Shown: positions 7,360 to 16,130, counted from the stretch's first letter. The stretch: DNA of 32,898 nucleotides from Bacillota bacterium (GCA_023429685.1 JAEZDF010000151.1:1-32898), one strand, 5' to 3'. Numbers and translations are program-made. Notes: generated by a model from the sequence alone, not told the origin.

Positions 7360-8016
7360 ATGCCAAAGGTATGTATTGACCCCGGTCATGGCGCGAACGA
7401 CCCGGGCACCGTATTCGGTAAGCGTATGGAAAAGGACGACAACCTTGCGCTGGGGCTCGAGCTAAACCGGCAATTCTTAGCACAGGGCTGGCAGACGGTA
7501 TTAACGCGGGACGATGACAGCAGAATCATCCTTGCGCACCGAACAGCGCTTGCCAACAACGAGAACTGCGATCTGTTTCTTTCCTGCCACCGCAACGGGT
7601 TTAGTAATCCTTCCGCGAATGGTGTGGAAATCTGGCTGCACTCTCAGGCTCCGCAGAGCTATAAGGATTGGGGGGCGGGCATTTTATCCCGTCTTGCGGC
7701 ACTTGGCTTTACAAACCGGGGGGTGAAGCTAGGGCATGCAAGCGGCAGCGGAGAGTATGCCATAAACCGCGATACCGTAATGCCCAGCATGCTGCTGGAG
7801 CTTGGGTTTGTGACAAGCGACAAGGACAACGCGATCTTCGATGAGAAGACTAAGGAGCTTTGCGGTGCGATTGTACGAGGTTGCAGCAAATTCCTGGATT
7901 ACGAGTACAACGAAAAGCCCCTAGACCCGCAACCGCCGTCTGAGGGCAAATCGTATACCTTGAACGCCACCAAGCTGCGGGAGCAAGGCTTTACGAGTAT
8001 CGAGATTTCATTATAA
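7360..8016 (+). CDS. N-acetylmuramoyl-L-alanine amidase (Amidase_3)
   Basis: The 218-residue enzyme cleaves the bond between MurNAc and the stem peptide of peptidoglycan. The catalytic domain (about 1-183) keeps the zinc and catalytic residues: H10 in IDPGHGANDPG, E24 in KRMEKDDN, H77 in SCHRNG and E147 in LLELGFVTSDKDN. There is no signal peptide, as expected for an endolysin released by a holin. A short Pro-rich linker (DPQPPSEG) leads to about 23 residues instead of a full wall-binding domain, so the C-terminus may be shortened. AGGGGG precedes the ATG. It is the last gene of the cassette and is followed by a strong terminator. Confidence 0.93.
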   Translation: MPKVCIDPGHGANDPGTVFGKRMEKDDNLALGLELNRQFLAQGWQTVLTRDDDSRIILAHRTALANNENCDLFLSCHRNGFSNPSANGVEIWLHSQAPQSYKDWGAGILSRLAALGFTNRGVKLGHASGSGEYAINRDTVMPSMLLELGFVTSDKDNAIFDEKTKELCGAIVRGCSKFLDYEYNEKPLDPQPPSEGKSYTLNATKLREQGFTSIEISL

Positions 8017-8022
8017 CGGTTC

Positions 8023-8056
8023 ACGGGGCGAACGCCATGCGCGTTCGCCCCGTTTT
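8023..8056 (+). terminator. Terminator after the amidase gene
   Basis: A perfect 13-bp stem (8023-8035 with 8041-8053) surrounds the loop CATGC and is followed by TTTT. It lies between the convergent amidase and rqcH genes; there is no T-tract on the minus side. Confidence 0.85.
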
Positions 8057-8065
8057 GTATGCTAC

Positions 8066-9826
8066 CTATTTTTCCTCCAGCGCGGCGACCTGCTGTGCCG
8101 TGGGGGAAACAAAGATGGTTTTGTACGGGTCGTATATCACAAATCCGGGCTTTGCGCCCTGCGGCTTTTTGACGTTCTTTATCTCGGTGTAGTCCACCGG
8201 CACCTGCGCACTCTCACGCGCCTTGCTGTGGTACGCCGCTATCATCGCGGCCTGCTCCATCGCAAGCGGGGTCGGGGTCTTGCCGTCGGTGACGAGCACG
8301 GTGTGAGAGCCGGGTATCACGTGGGTGTGCATCCAGATATCCTGCTTCTTTGCGTCGCGCAGGGTCAGACGGTCGTTTGCGACGTTGTTGCGCCCGACCA
8401 AGATCAAAAAGCCATCGGAGGAACGGTAGCGGAGCGGACCCTGTAGTTTCGTCTTTGCCGCCTTTGCCTGACCGCGCCGGCGCAGATAGCCCTGCGCAAT
8501 CAGCTCCTCGCGCACCTCAATCAGCTCCTGCTCGCCCGCGCTTCGGTTGAGCACATCCAGCACCGATTCCAGATACGAAAGCTCCTGCTCACCCAAGGCA
8601 ATCTGCTCCTTCAGTTTATCCTCCGCGGTCGCTGCCTTGCGGTACTCTTGATAGTACCGTTGTACATTCTGCTGGGGTGTCAGCACAGGGTCAAGCGCGA
8701 TCTCCACCTCTGGCAGTTCCTGTTCGTAGAAATTCTCTACCCGTACAAACTGGTCGCCCTTTGCGACGCGGTAGATGTTTGCGCTCAGTAGGTCCCCTTT
8801 TATCTTAAGCTCTTGGCGGCCCTTGGAGGTCATAAGCTCCTCGCGCTGGTTTGCAACCCGGCGGGTGGTGCGCTCCAACGTGCCGGTTAACTGCTTTAGC
8901 AAATCGTGACAACGCTGCCGCATACGCTCGATGCGCCCGCGCTCGCAATAGAATACATCAAGCAGCTCCGAAAAGCTTTGGTACGCTACCGTTTGCAGTT
9001 TGCCCCCATACTGGTTGACCGAAAGGAACGAAAAGTCCATCGGCTTGCCCGTTTCGTCAAGTACCACGGTGGGGGTGGCGTTGCCGTTTTGTAGGATGTC
9101 CGCTACGCTCCTTACAAAAAAGGCAAGGCGATCCCAATGCTCCTGTGTGAGTTCGCTTTTGAGCAGCGGCGCACCTTTGGTGGCAAACGACGCGATCTCC
9201 CGCGCAAGAATTGGCGAAACGCCCTCGAGCACCGACATCAGCACCTTAGAAAGCTCGCCGTCGCGCGCGTCTGTTACGGCGCGCACCACATCCTGCGGGT
9301 CGGTGTCAAGCAGACTAAGCCGCGCCTGAGACGGGGGCAGTGTATAGGTCATTCCGGGCAGAATCTGCCGCACGCTGGAGGTCTCGAGCCCCACGCGCTT
9401 GACCGAGTCGATAATCCTGCCGCCCTCGCCGATAAAGATGATGTTGGAGTGCCTTCCCATAATCTCGATGCACAGCGTCAGCGTGATGGCATCGCCCATC
9501 TCGCTGGTCGCGGCAAAATCCAAAAACAGCACACGGTCTAGCCCCTGCTGGCGCACCGCGCACAGCCGTGCCCCCGAAAGGTGCTTGCGCAGTAGCATAC
9601 AGAACATGGGCGGGGTCTGCGGGTTTTCGGGCGCGTTTTGTGTAAAATGAATCCGCGCGCCCTCCGCGCCCGCACTCAGCAAAAGCCGCACGTTGCCGCC
9701 CTTTGCACGCATCTGTATAATCAGCTCATCCTTTGAAGGCTTGTGAATCTTATCCACCCTTGCGTCAAGCGCTGTCTGCGAAATCTCGCGCCCAATCAGC
9801 GACAGGGTTGCTCCGTCAAGTGCCAT
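8066..9826 (-). CDS. rqcH: Ribosome quality control protein RqcH (NFACT family)
   Basis: The 586-residue protein is the bacterial homologue of Rqc2/NEMF. It binds 50S subunits carrying obstructed peptidyl-tRNA and directs C-terminal Ala tailing for degradation. The NFACT-N domain spans about 1-180 and has Asp97-Arg98 (QQGLDRVLFLDF), the pair required for Ala-tail synthesis in B. subtilis. Next come helix-hairpin-helix sequences and a long coiled coil (about 280-430). The NFACT-R domain is near 445-560, with RNNVANDRLTLRDAKKQDIW, HTHVIPGSHTVL and KPGFVIYDPYKT. GGAG lies 8 bases before the ATG. Older annotations call such proteins fibronectin-binding. It follows the nif3 and trmK genes in a translation-related run. 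Identification is strong. Confidence 0.96.
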   Translation of the reverse strand: MALDGATLSLIGREISQTALDARVDKIHKPSKDELIIQMRAKGGNVRLLLSAGAEGARIHFTQNAPENPQTPPMFCMLLRKHLSGARLCAVRQQGLDRVLFLDFAATSEMGDAITLTLCIEIMGRHSNIIFIGEGGRIIDSVKRVGLETSSVRQILPGMTYTLPPSQARLSLLDTDPQDVVRAVTDARDGELSKVLMSVLEGVSPILAREIASFATKGAPLLKSELTQEHWDRLAFFVRSVADILQNGNATPTVVLDETGKPMDFSFLSVNQYGGKLQTVAYQSFSELLDVFYCERGRIERMRQRCHDLLKQLTGTLERTTRRVANQREELMTSKGRQELKIKGDLLSANIYRVAKGDQFVRVENFYEQELPEVEIALDPVLTPQQNVQRYYQEYRKAATAEDKLKEQIALGEQELSYLESVLDVLNRSAGEQELIEVREELIAQGYLRRRGQAKAAKTKLQGPLRYRSSDGFLILVGRNNVANDRLTLRDAKKQDIWMHTHVIPGSHTVLVTDGKTPTPLAMEQAAMIAAYHSKARESAQVPVDYTEIKNVKKPQGAKPGFVIYDPYKTIFVSPTAQQVAALEEK

Positions 9827-9844
9827 ATCGCATTCTCCGTTTCT

Positions 9845-9882
9845 AAAAAATCAGGCGCGCCGCGATAGACTTCGCAGCGCGC
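9845..9882 (-). terminator. Probable terminator between nif3 and rqcH
   Basis: Minus strand: a GC-rich 10-bp stem (9873-9882 with 9855-9864, one wobble pair) and an 8-nt loop are followed, four bases later, by six T. It may partly separate rqcH from the upstream genes. Confidence 0.55.
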
Positions 9883-9886
9883 GGCA

Positions 9887-10981
9887 TTAGACATAACTAA
9901 TCGGTTCCATGGAGGATTTACCGAGGATAAACTCCACGTCAGAAAACTGGTTCTGCAGCCGGTTTTTCAGCACCGAAACCGCCAGCATCTCGGTGGCAAA
10001 ATGCCCCGCATCCACCAGCGTAACGTCTTTGTTTTTTGCATCAATAAACACATTGTGTTTGACGTCACCCGTCACATAGGCATCACAGCCCGCAGCAATG
10101 GCAGACGGAAGGTACTCCCCGCCCGAACCGCCACACACCGCAACCGTCTTAACCGGCGCGCTGCCTTTGGTGTACCGCACACCCCTTGCACGGATGCGCT
10201 GCGCGACAAAAGCGGCAAAGTCGTCGGCGTTCATTGGCTTATCGAGCACGCCCACCCTGCCTAGGGAGATACTGTCCTTCATAGCGTGGTTAATAAAGAT
10301 ATCGTAGGCGGGCTCCTCGTAGGGGTGCGCCTTTTTCATGGTGGCAACCACCGAAGAGAGCCGGCTCTTGGGGCAGATCATCTCAATGCGCGCCTCGCGC
10401 ACCTCCTTGGCGGTGCCAAGCTTGCCGATAAACGGGTGCGCCTGCTCCCCCGGGCGGAACATCCCCTTGCCGGTAACCTCAAACGAGCAGTCGGTGTAGT
10501 TGCCGTATGCCCCGGCGCCTGCCGCAGACATGGCACGCTTGACATTCTCGGCATCCTTCTTGGGGACAAACACCACAATCTTAAAGTACTCGTCGGTGGG
10601 GATGCTTTTGAGCCCTTTCAGCTGTCTAAGCCCCAGCGCCTGAGCGAGCACATCGTTTACTCCGCCCTGGGCTAGGTCTAGGTTGGTATGCGCGCATATG
10701 GCGGAGATGTCGTGCTTAATCATGCGGTATACCACCGGCTCGCTCTGTGCGGTAACCGATTTTATCGCGTCGAATATAACGGGGTGATGGCTGATAATAA
10801 GGCGCGCGCCCGATATCACCGCCTCGTTGACCACATCGTTTGTGATGTCGAGGGCAAGCAGACACTTTGTCACCTGCTGCTGCTTGTCGCCGGTCAAAAG
10901 ACCGGAGTTGTCCCATTTTTCCTGCTGCTTAAAGGGTGCTATCCGGTCAAGGTAGCCGTAGATTTCGCCAACCGATGCCAT
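9887..10981 (-). CDS. Nif3-like dinuclear metal centre protein
   Basis: The product is a 364-residue member of the Nif3/DUF34 family, sometimes annotated as GTP cyclohydrolase I type 2, whose cellular role is not settled. Metal ligands are visible: H65 and H66 in IISHHPVIF, D102 in AHTNLDLAQGG, and H317 and E321 in VDAGHFATEML. The insert at about 128-235 (KIVVFVPKKDAENVKRAMSA to HPYEEPAYDIF) is the PII/CutA-like domain found in the longer Firmicute forms. A GGGGGAG site precedes the ATG by 5 bases. It follows trmK by 33 bases, the usual Firmicute arrangement, so the two are probably co-transcribed. Metal binding is well supported; the substrate is not known. Confidence 0.92.
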   Translation of the reverse strand: MASVGEIYGYLDRIAPFKQQEKWDNSGLLTGDKQQQVTKCLLALDITNDVVNEAVISGARLIISHHPVIFDAIKSVTAQSEPVVYRMIKHDISAICAHTNLDLAQGGVNDVLAQALGLRQLKGLKSIPTDEYFKIVVFVPKKDAENVKRAMSAAGAGAYGNYTDCSFEVTGKGMFRPGEQAHPFIGKLGTAKEVREARIEMICPKSRLSSVVATMKKAHPYEEPAYDIFINHAMKDSISLGRVGVLDKPMNADDFAAFVAQRIRARGVRYTKGSAPVKTVAVCGGSGGEYLPSAIAAGCDAYVTGDVKHNVFIDAKNKDVTLVDAGHFATEMLAVSVLKNRLQNQFSDVEFILGKSSMEPISYV

Positions 10982-11014
10982 AGTTGCTCCCCCTTCTGGT
11001 TCAAATGTACTTAG

Positions 11015-11722
11015 TTAATCAAGCGTTACTCCAGTTGCGCGCTCGATTTGCTCTATAAACTCCTGCACCTGCCCTGCAAGCGTCTCGCGGTCGGGCAGTG
11101 CGGATGCAAGCAAGCCCTCGGCTTTGTGCCACTCTTTTTTTAGAAGCCGTCTGATATACTCGCGGGACTGCTCGTCCGTACTGCCACACAGCCCACCGAG
11201 TGAGACCTTTATCGCATCGGGAGATTGAATCCGCTTACCTGTATAGTGTGCACAAAGGACGGTGTAGCAGTGCCTACCCACACATACGCCGCGTTCGCCG
11301 ATGATTTCGTACCCGTTTTGGTACAGGTAGCGGCGCAGCTCCTCCGGCTTTGTCATGGGTTGCAGAATCAAACGAATCGATTCGCTTGCAACCCAGCTAC
11401 ATGCGTCGAGAATCTTTACAATCAGCTCGCCGCCCATGCCGGCAATGACGATATCCTGCGCGCTCATCGGGGGAATCGCCGACAGCCCGTCGGATAGCAT
11501 CAGGCTAATTTTATCCGAAAGTCCATAATGCACCACCGTGTCCCGCGCGCGGGTAAGGGGCAAAGAGCCGATGTCACACGCAAACGCACGGGGGCATACC
11601 CCCCTGCCCACAAGATTTGCCGTAAGGTAGCCGTGGTCGGTTCCAATATCCGCAAGCACGCTGCCCGGGCGAACCCATTCTGCCACCGCACTAAGCCGTT
11701 TATCCAAGACCGGATAGTCCAT
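11015..11722 (-). CDS. trmK: tRNA (adenine(22)-N(1))-methyltransferase TrmK
   Basis: This 235-residue SAM-dependent enzyme methylates N1 of adenine 22 in the D-loop side of tRNA. The Rossmann motif I is VLADIGTDHGYL (about 22-33). Motif IV is IVIAGMGGELI (about 91-101), followed by LQPMTKPEELRRYL. The C-terminal part (about 165-235) is helical, with a short coiled coil, as in the family. The ATG at 11722 was chosen because GGGAGGGGAG lies 5 bases upstream and the protein then has the normal length. A longer in-frame reading would run into the transporter gene. It is followed by nif3. Confidence 0.94.
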   Translation of the reverse strand: MDYPVLDKRLSAVAEWVRPGSVLADIGTDHGYLTANLVGRGVCPRAFACDIGSLPLTRARDTVVHYGLSDKISLMLSDGLSAIPPMSAQDIVIAGMGGELIVKILDACSWVASESIRLILQPMTKPEELRRYLYQNGYEIIGERGVCVGRHCYTVLCAHYTGKRIQSPDAIKVSLGGLCGSTDEQSREYIRRLLKKEWHKAEGLLASALPDRETLAGQVQEFIEQIERATGVTLD

Positions 11723-11745
11723 TGCAACTCCCCTCCCGCTCAAGG

Positions 11746-13023
11746 TCAATCCTCCGCAGCCTCTATCTGCTGCCGGTTCGCGTTGAGCTGCTTGACCGTA
11801 CGGCTTGCAAGAAACACCGTAATATATTGCGTTGCCGTCAGCGCGCACATCGCCACAAGGTAGCCAATCTGCGTCTGCGGAAACAGAAGAACGATGATTA
11901 CGCCAAGACATCTGCCCATGCCCAAACTAAAATCTTTAATGCCAAGAAACTCGTATTTCGCTTTTGCGCCGTTTTCGGTTCTGCCAAACAGCGAAAACAT
12001 AATTGCCGAAATCGGAGTGAGTAAAATGATGTTAAAGAACGCATTGATACCGCTCATTAACATGATGGTGGCGGCACTCAGATTAAAAAGCAGCAAGCCG
12101 CTAGCAACAAACAGCACGGTAACGCCGATTAACGTCCACCGAATACGGTGCTTGGGGCGCAAAAAACGCGCAATTGTCCAGTTTGCCAGGATGCTCAACA
12201 GCGCGGACAAAAAGGTGTTCAGCCCAATCAGCGCCTCATTTTGCACCACCCCGAACAGCAATACGTTTAAAAAAAACGTAAATGTTCCCTCGCGCAGCCC
12301 CTTGACAAACTCGCACAGCATACAGACCTTCCAAAGCTTGTTGCCGCAAACATCGCGCAGGGCAAGCTTAAAATAGGTTTGCTTGGTTTTGGAGGGGATG
12401 GCAGGCACCTTGGATAGATTCAGCACAATGGTGACGATGGCAACCGCGAGCGAGATGCCAAACATCACATAATACCCTGCCATGCCCGAAAAGCTGCTGA
12501 TTACAAGCCCAGATGCCGCCGGCATTATCAGCGAAACCATGCCGCCCGACATGCCCATCAGTGAAAGACCGACATCACGGTTGTTCTCATCCGAAAACTC
12601 GATGAGCATCACATTGTAGGCAATCCAATACGCGGTGGCGGCAAATGCCGAAAGAATGGCGATAATCGGCATGCCGACGGCAAGGGTGCCCGTGAGCATC
12701 AGCGCAAAAAACGTGATGTACATGATAATATACAACAAAATCCCGGTGCGGGATGAAACGCTGGGTGAGGTCTTGCGCATATAGATGGCACCCAGCGGCA
12801 TAGAAACCGCAAAGCAGAAAAAGAAGATTACATTATACCACAGGGTAATCGAGTTGTTCCCCGTAACACGGATGAGCAGGGTGTTAATAAAGATGCCATG
12901 CAGGTTTGTAAAGATTAAAAAACAAGTATGTACGCCCGCAAAGGTCATGAACTTTTTCGGCAGCACCGAAGTGCCCAAAGCATCCGCAACGCGCGACTTA
13001 ACGATTGCAAAACCACGGTTCAT
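11746..13023 (-). CDS. Major facilitator superfamily transporter
   Basis: From ATG 13023 the protein has 425 residues and about 12 membrane segments, with a central cytoplasmic loop rich in Lys (about 195-225, IPSKTKQTYFKLALRDVCGN). Segments such as IAILSAFAATAYWIAYNVML, GMSGGMVSLIMPAASGLVIS and VLLFGVVQNEALIGL support the MFS fold. A GAAAGG site lies 12 bases upstream. The reading frame is open further up, to 13176, but that part is basic, lacks a ribosome site and does not look like transporter sequence. The stop is 23 bases before trmK. Substrate is unknown; conserved MFS motif A is not obvious. Confidence 0.85.
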   Translation of the reverse strand: MNRGFAIVKSRVADALGTSVLPKKFMTFAGVHTCFLIFTNLHGIFINTLLIRVTGNNSITLWYNVIFFFCFAVSMPLGAIYMRKTSPSVSSRTGILLYIIMYITFFALMLTGTLAVGMPIIAILSAFAATAYWIAYNVMLIEFSDENNRDVGLSLMGMSGGMVSLIMPAASGLVISSFSGMAGYYVMFGISLAVAIVTIVLNLSKVPAIPSKTKQTYFKLALRDVCGNKLWKVCMLCEFVKGLREGTFTFFLNVLLFGVVQNEALIGLNTFLSALLSILANWTIARFLRPKHRIRWTLIGVTVLFVASGLLLFNLSAATIMLMSGINAFFNIILLTPISAIMFSLFGRTENGAKAKYEFLGIKDFSLGMGRCLGVIIVLLFPQTQIGYLVAMCALTATQYITVFLASRTVKQLNANRQQIEAAED

Positions 13024-13186
13024 AGCAGTATTGTGCCTTTCATAATAACAACATTGTGATGCAGATAGGTAACGGCTTATAACCGTGCCGAAAATTATGT
13101 GCAAAGCTAAGCCGCCCGATGGCAAACGCCCCGGACGGTAGCCGTACAACACCATTTTTGTTCGCCGTGTAGGCACAAAAGGGGAA

Positions 13187-13387
13187 CTAGTTGTTGCCTA
13201 TAAACTCGTTGATGTCGCCGATTAGTCCGTCACAGTCAACGCCGTGAACCATGCACGCCTGTTCAATGCTTTCTCCGCGCGATGCGGGACAGCCGAGGCA
13301 ATGCATGCCCATGCCCAAAAAGAACTGCGCGGTTTCGGGGTGCATGTCAAGCACCTCACCGATTAGAGAATCTCTTGTTACCATCAT
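13187..13387 (-). CDS. DUF1858 redox-disulfide protein
   Basis: The 66-residue protein matches the DUF1858 / hybrid cluster protein-associated redox disulfide family. The N-terminal half reads TRDSLIGEVLDMHPETAQFF and the signature is GMGMHCLGCPASRGESIEQA, a CxxC pair (C29 and C32) that could form a redox disulfide or bind a cluster. The C-terminal half is the usual HGVDCDGLIGDINEFI. The first of two tandem ATGs has GGAAAGGA about 11 bases upstream. No hybrid cluster protein gene is nearby, so its partner is unknown. It precedes the MFS gene by 163 bases in the same direction. Confidence 0.88.
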   Translation of the reverse strand: MMVTRDSLIGEVLDMHPETAQFFLGMGMHCLGCPASRGESIEQACMVHGVDCDGLIGDINEFIGNN

Positions 13388-13438
13388 CGTTATTTCATTC
13401 CTTTCCGTGATAAAGGGACAACCTATCGAATTATTACT

Positions 13439-13467
13439 ATTATAATGTTCCGCCCGCAGCAATGCAA
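13439..13467 (-). promoter_or_regulatory. Promoter of the DUF1858 gene
   Basis: Minus-strand TTGCAT (13462-13467), 17 bases, then a perfect TATAAT (13439-13444). Predicted start is near 13432, about 45 bases before the ATG. Confidence 0.55.
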
Positions 13468-13537
13468 TATACAAAGTTTGAATAATTGGCTGTTCGTATC
13501 CCGGTTGTGAACTTTGTTTAAACTTTATCAGTTAAAA

Positions 13538-13566
13538 TTGATATTGAAATTCTGGTAATATATAAT
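13538..13566 (+). promoter_or_regulatory. Promoter of the efflux adaptor-permease operon
   Basis: TTGATA (13538-13543), 17 bases, TATAAT (13561-13566). Predicted start is near 13573, leaving a leader of about 95 bases with only weak pairing (GGGT/ACCC). Confidence 0.75.
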
Positions 13567-13665
13567 GGTGGATATCGGTGGGTCAGGTTTACCCGGCACA
13601 CCCAAATTTTTATCTATCCGGCATACGTTTTATGAATTGTAGAGGATGAAAGTGGGGCCTTACGA

Positions 13666-14868
13666 GTGGCTAGGGAAAAAGGAAAGAAACGACATGTTAA
13701 GCTGATTGTCTTTTTATCGGTGGTGGCATTGTTCATTGGTAGTTTGGTGGTTTACAACCTGTTTTTTATGGACAAAACCGTGCATATCACCGCTGTAACA
13801 GCGGCGAAAGGGGACGTGGAGCAGTTTGTTTCGCTTAAGGGCACTGTCGTGTCTTCCGAGCAGGAGGTGCTGTTTGCACCCGCACAGGTCACGGTGCATA
13901 CGTTGCACGTGAAGAAGGGCGACATTGTACAGGCGGAAGATCTGCTTGCGGAGTTTGATGTGGCGGACCTGAAAAACTCGTACAATCAGGCGTCGTTGCA
14001 GTATGCAAACGCGAAGCTATCTTATGAGGACGCCCTGCGCAGCAACGAAGAGAACAACGAAAAGGCACTGTTTTATCAGCGTCGGCTATGGGATACGCAA
14101 GACGAGATTGATTCTCTTAACGAAATCTCTGACGCTGCGGAGATCGCAGAGTTAAAAGGCGACCTTGCCGAATTTAAGGCGGAACGAAAGACGGCGCTGA
14201 ACTCGGTTATGAGCGACGAGAAGCTTGCTCAGCTAAAAAACAGCATGAATCTTGCGGGCATCTCGGTGAACTCCTCAAAAAAATACCTTGATGAGGGCAA
14301 GGCGGGTATCATGGCGGGGATATCGGGGGTTATTACAGAACTAAACCTCAGTGAAGGCGGTATGACCAGTGGCACAGCCAGTGTGGTGATTCAGTCGCTG
14401 GAAAACCCCGAAATCAGCCTGTCGCTTGGCAAGTATGACCTTGACCGAATTAAAACTGGGCAGAGCGTAATCATTACAATCGGTGACGCAGAGTACCCCG
14501 GTCACATCTCGCACATCGACGCGGTTACCTCAGTAGAAGGCACGAACACGGTGGTAAAAGCAAAGGTTGCGTTTGATAAGGTGCCGGAGAATGTCGTGCT
14601 TGGTATAGAGACCGACCTTTCCATCTTAGTAGCAAGCAGACACAATGTGGTTGTTCTTCCGTTTGAGGTCATACGCACCGACCGTGACGGCGACTACTGC
14701 TTTGTGATAGAAAATGGTTTAAGCAAAAAGGTATATATCGAGCTTGGCATCGGCTCCGACACCCACTCTGAGGTGCTTTCCGGTTTAGCGGAGGGTGCTG
14801 TGGTGGTGTACACCGCCCCGACATCCCTGACCGAGGGCATGCCTGTAACGATTGACTCTCAGGATTAA
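13666..14868 (+). CDS. Membrane fusion (HlyD/MacA-like) adaptor protein
   Basis: The 400-residue adaptor has a basic N-terminus, one membrane anchor (about 12-34, KLIVFLSVVALFIGSLVVYN), a barrel-sandwich/lipoyl half (VEQFVSLKGTVVSSEQEV and HVKKGDIVQAEDLLAEFDV), a helical hairpin (about 90-210), then the second lipoyl half (GISGVITELNLSEGG) and beta-barrel domains (ILVASRHNVVVLPFEVI). This is the plan of MacA-like adaptors of ABC exporters. GTG 13666 is used: a GTGGGG site lies upstream and the anchor follows directly. The permease gene starts 13 bases after its stop. In Gram-positives such pairs export peptides or drugs, or sense envelope stress. No ATPase gene lies between them. Confidence 0.85.
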   Translation: MAREKGKKRHVKLIVFLSVVALFIGSLVVYNLFFMDKTVHITAVTAAKGDVEQFVSLKGTVVSSEQEVLFAPAQVTVHTLHVKKGDIVQAEDLLAEFDVADLKNSYNQASLQYANAKLSYEDALRSNEENNEKALFYQRRLWDTQDEIDSLNEISDAAEIAELKGDLAEFKAERKTALNSVMSDEKLAQLKNSMNLAGISVNSSKKYLDEGKAGIMAGISGVITELNLSEGGMTSGTASVVIQSLENPEISLSLGKYDLDRIKTGQSVIITIGDAEYPGHISHIDAVTSVEGTNTVVKAKVAFDKVPENVVLGIETDLSILVASRHNVVVLPFEVIRTDRDGDYCFVIENGLSKKVYIELGIGSDTHSEVLSGLAEGAVVVYTAPTSLTEGMPVTIDSQD

Positions 14869-14881
14869 GGGGTGTGAGGAT

Positions 14882-16072
14882 TTGATTTATGAAAATATCC
14901 GAATGGCGCTAAAAAGCATCCTGTCCAATAAGGTGCGCTCGCTTTTGACCATGCTAGGCATCATCATCGGCATAGCATCGGTCATTATGATTATTTCGAT
15001 TGGTACCGGCGCGCAGAACAAGCTCATGGGCGAGATTTCGCGCATTGGCAAGGCGGCTGCCTCTGTTTCGGTGGATGCCAAAAAGGCTGAAGACAGCGAT
15101 TACCTGACACTTGAAGACCTAGACGCCATGCAGCAGGCTATCCCATCTATGGTTGCCGCTACCCCCGTTCTTCAGACCATGGGGTCGATAGAAGGACGCA
15201 GTGAGGATTACGACGCAATCTTTATGTGTGGCACCGAACACCTGCCCGAGCTGTCGGGGGTAACGCTTGCAAGCGGACGAAACTACACCCAGAACGAGTA
15301 CAAGGAATCGCGCTACGTGTGCTTAGTTGATGAGAGCACGGCACAAAAGCTGTTTGGCAGCACCGATGTGACGGGTCTTTCGGTGGACGTTACCATCTCT
15401 CGCCGCACCGCAACACTGAAGATTGTGGGTGTAGCCCAGAGCAACATGATGTTCCAGGGTGGCGTCTCGATGCTTTACATCCCCTATACAACATTCACCG
15501 CGATTACAGGGCAGACGCCCTCTATCTCCAACGTGTATCTGCTGGCACAAAGCGATGAACAGGTAGACGGCATGTGTGCTTCCGCGCTGAAGATTCTTGA
15601 GCGCCGCCACAACAACAGCGGGCAGGATATCTACTCGGCTGAAAGCATGAACCAGTACGTGGATACCTTAAACACCGTGATTAACCTGTTTCAAACCTTT
15701 GTTGCGGCAGTGGCTGCCATCTCGCTTTTGGTCGGCGGCATTGGCGTGATGAACATCATGCTGGTAGCCGTGACCGAACGCACCCGTGAGATCGGCATAC
15801 GCAAGTCGCTGGGCGCAAGAACCGGCTCGATTCTGGCACAGTTCTTGACTGAAAGCGGCATCCTCACCCTGCTAGGCGGCATCATCGGCATCATACTTGG
15901 CGCGGGCGGTGCGCTGGCTATCGGTATCCCGCTTGATGTGCAGCCGATATTGTCGCCCCAGACCATCCTGTTCTCGGTAATCTTCTCCTGCTCGGTGGGC
16001 ATCTTCTTTGGGATGTACCCCGCAAGAAAGGCGGCAAAGCTAAGACCAATCGACGCGCTGCGCCACGAATAA
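14882..16072 (+). CDS. MacB/FtsX-type ABC transporter permease
   Basis: The 396-residue permease has the MacB topology. TM1 is at about 23-43 (RSLLTMLGIIIGIASVIMII), followed by a large extracytoplasmic MacB core domain (about 50-270). Three C-terminal segments form the FtsX domain, with LLVGGIGVMNIMLVAVTERT, REIGIRKSLGAR (coupling helix) and the terminal PARKAAKLRPIDALRHE. TTG 14882 is chosen as the start: AAGGGG lies 9 bases upstream and the protein then begins LIYENIRMALKSIL, as in the family. It has no ATP-binding domain of its own, and no ATPase gene is found next to it, so it must use one encoded elsewhere. Confidence 0.88.
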   Translation: MIYENIRMALKSILSNKVRSLLTMLGIIIGIASVIMIISIGTGAQNKLMGEISRIGKAAASVSVDAKKAEDSDYLTLEDLDAMQQAIPSMVAATPVLQTMGSIEGRSEDYDAIFMCGTEHLPELSGVTLASGRNYTQNEYKESRYVCLVDESTAQKLFGSTDVTGLSVDVTISRRTATLKIVGVAQSNMMFQGGVSMLYIPYTTFTAITGQTPSISNVYLLAQSDEQVDGMCASALKILERRHNNSGQDIYSAESMNQYVDTLNTVINLFQTFVAAVAAISLLVGGIGVMNIMLVAVTERTREIGIRKSLGARTGSILAQFLTESGILTLLGGIIGIILGAGGALAIGIPLDVQPILSPQTILFSVIFSCSVGIFFGMYPARKAAKLRPIDALRHE

Positions 16073-16082
16073 AAGCAATTGC

Positions 16083-16116
16083 AACAGCCGTGAGAGGTAT
16101 TCTCACGGCTGTTTTT
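16083..16116 (+). terminator. Terminator of the efflux operon
   Basis: AACAGCCGTGAGA (16083-16095) pairs perfectly with TCTCACGGCTGTT (16101-16113) around a 5-nt loop, followed by a T-run. It lies between convergent genes. Confidence 0.88.
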
Positions 16117-16130
16117 TCGGTCACCTCGTA

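Noticed and set aside
13024..13176. N-terminal extension of the MFS transporter by 51 residues
   Set aside because: Basic, non-hydrophobic sequence without a ribosome site; ATG 13023 gives a standard transporter start.
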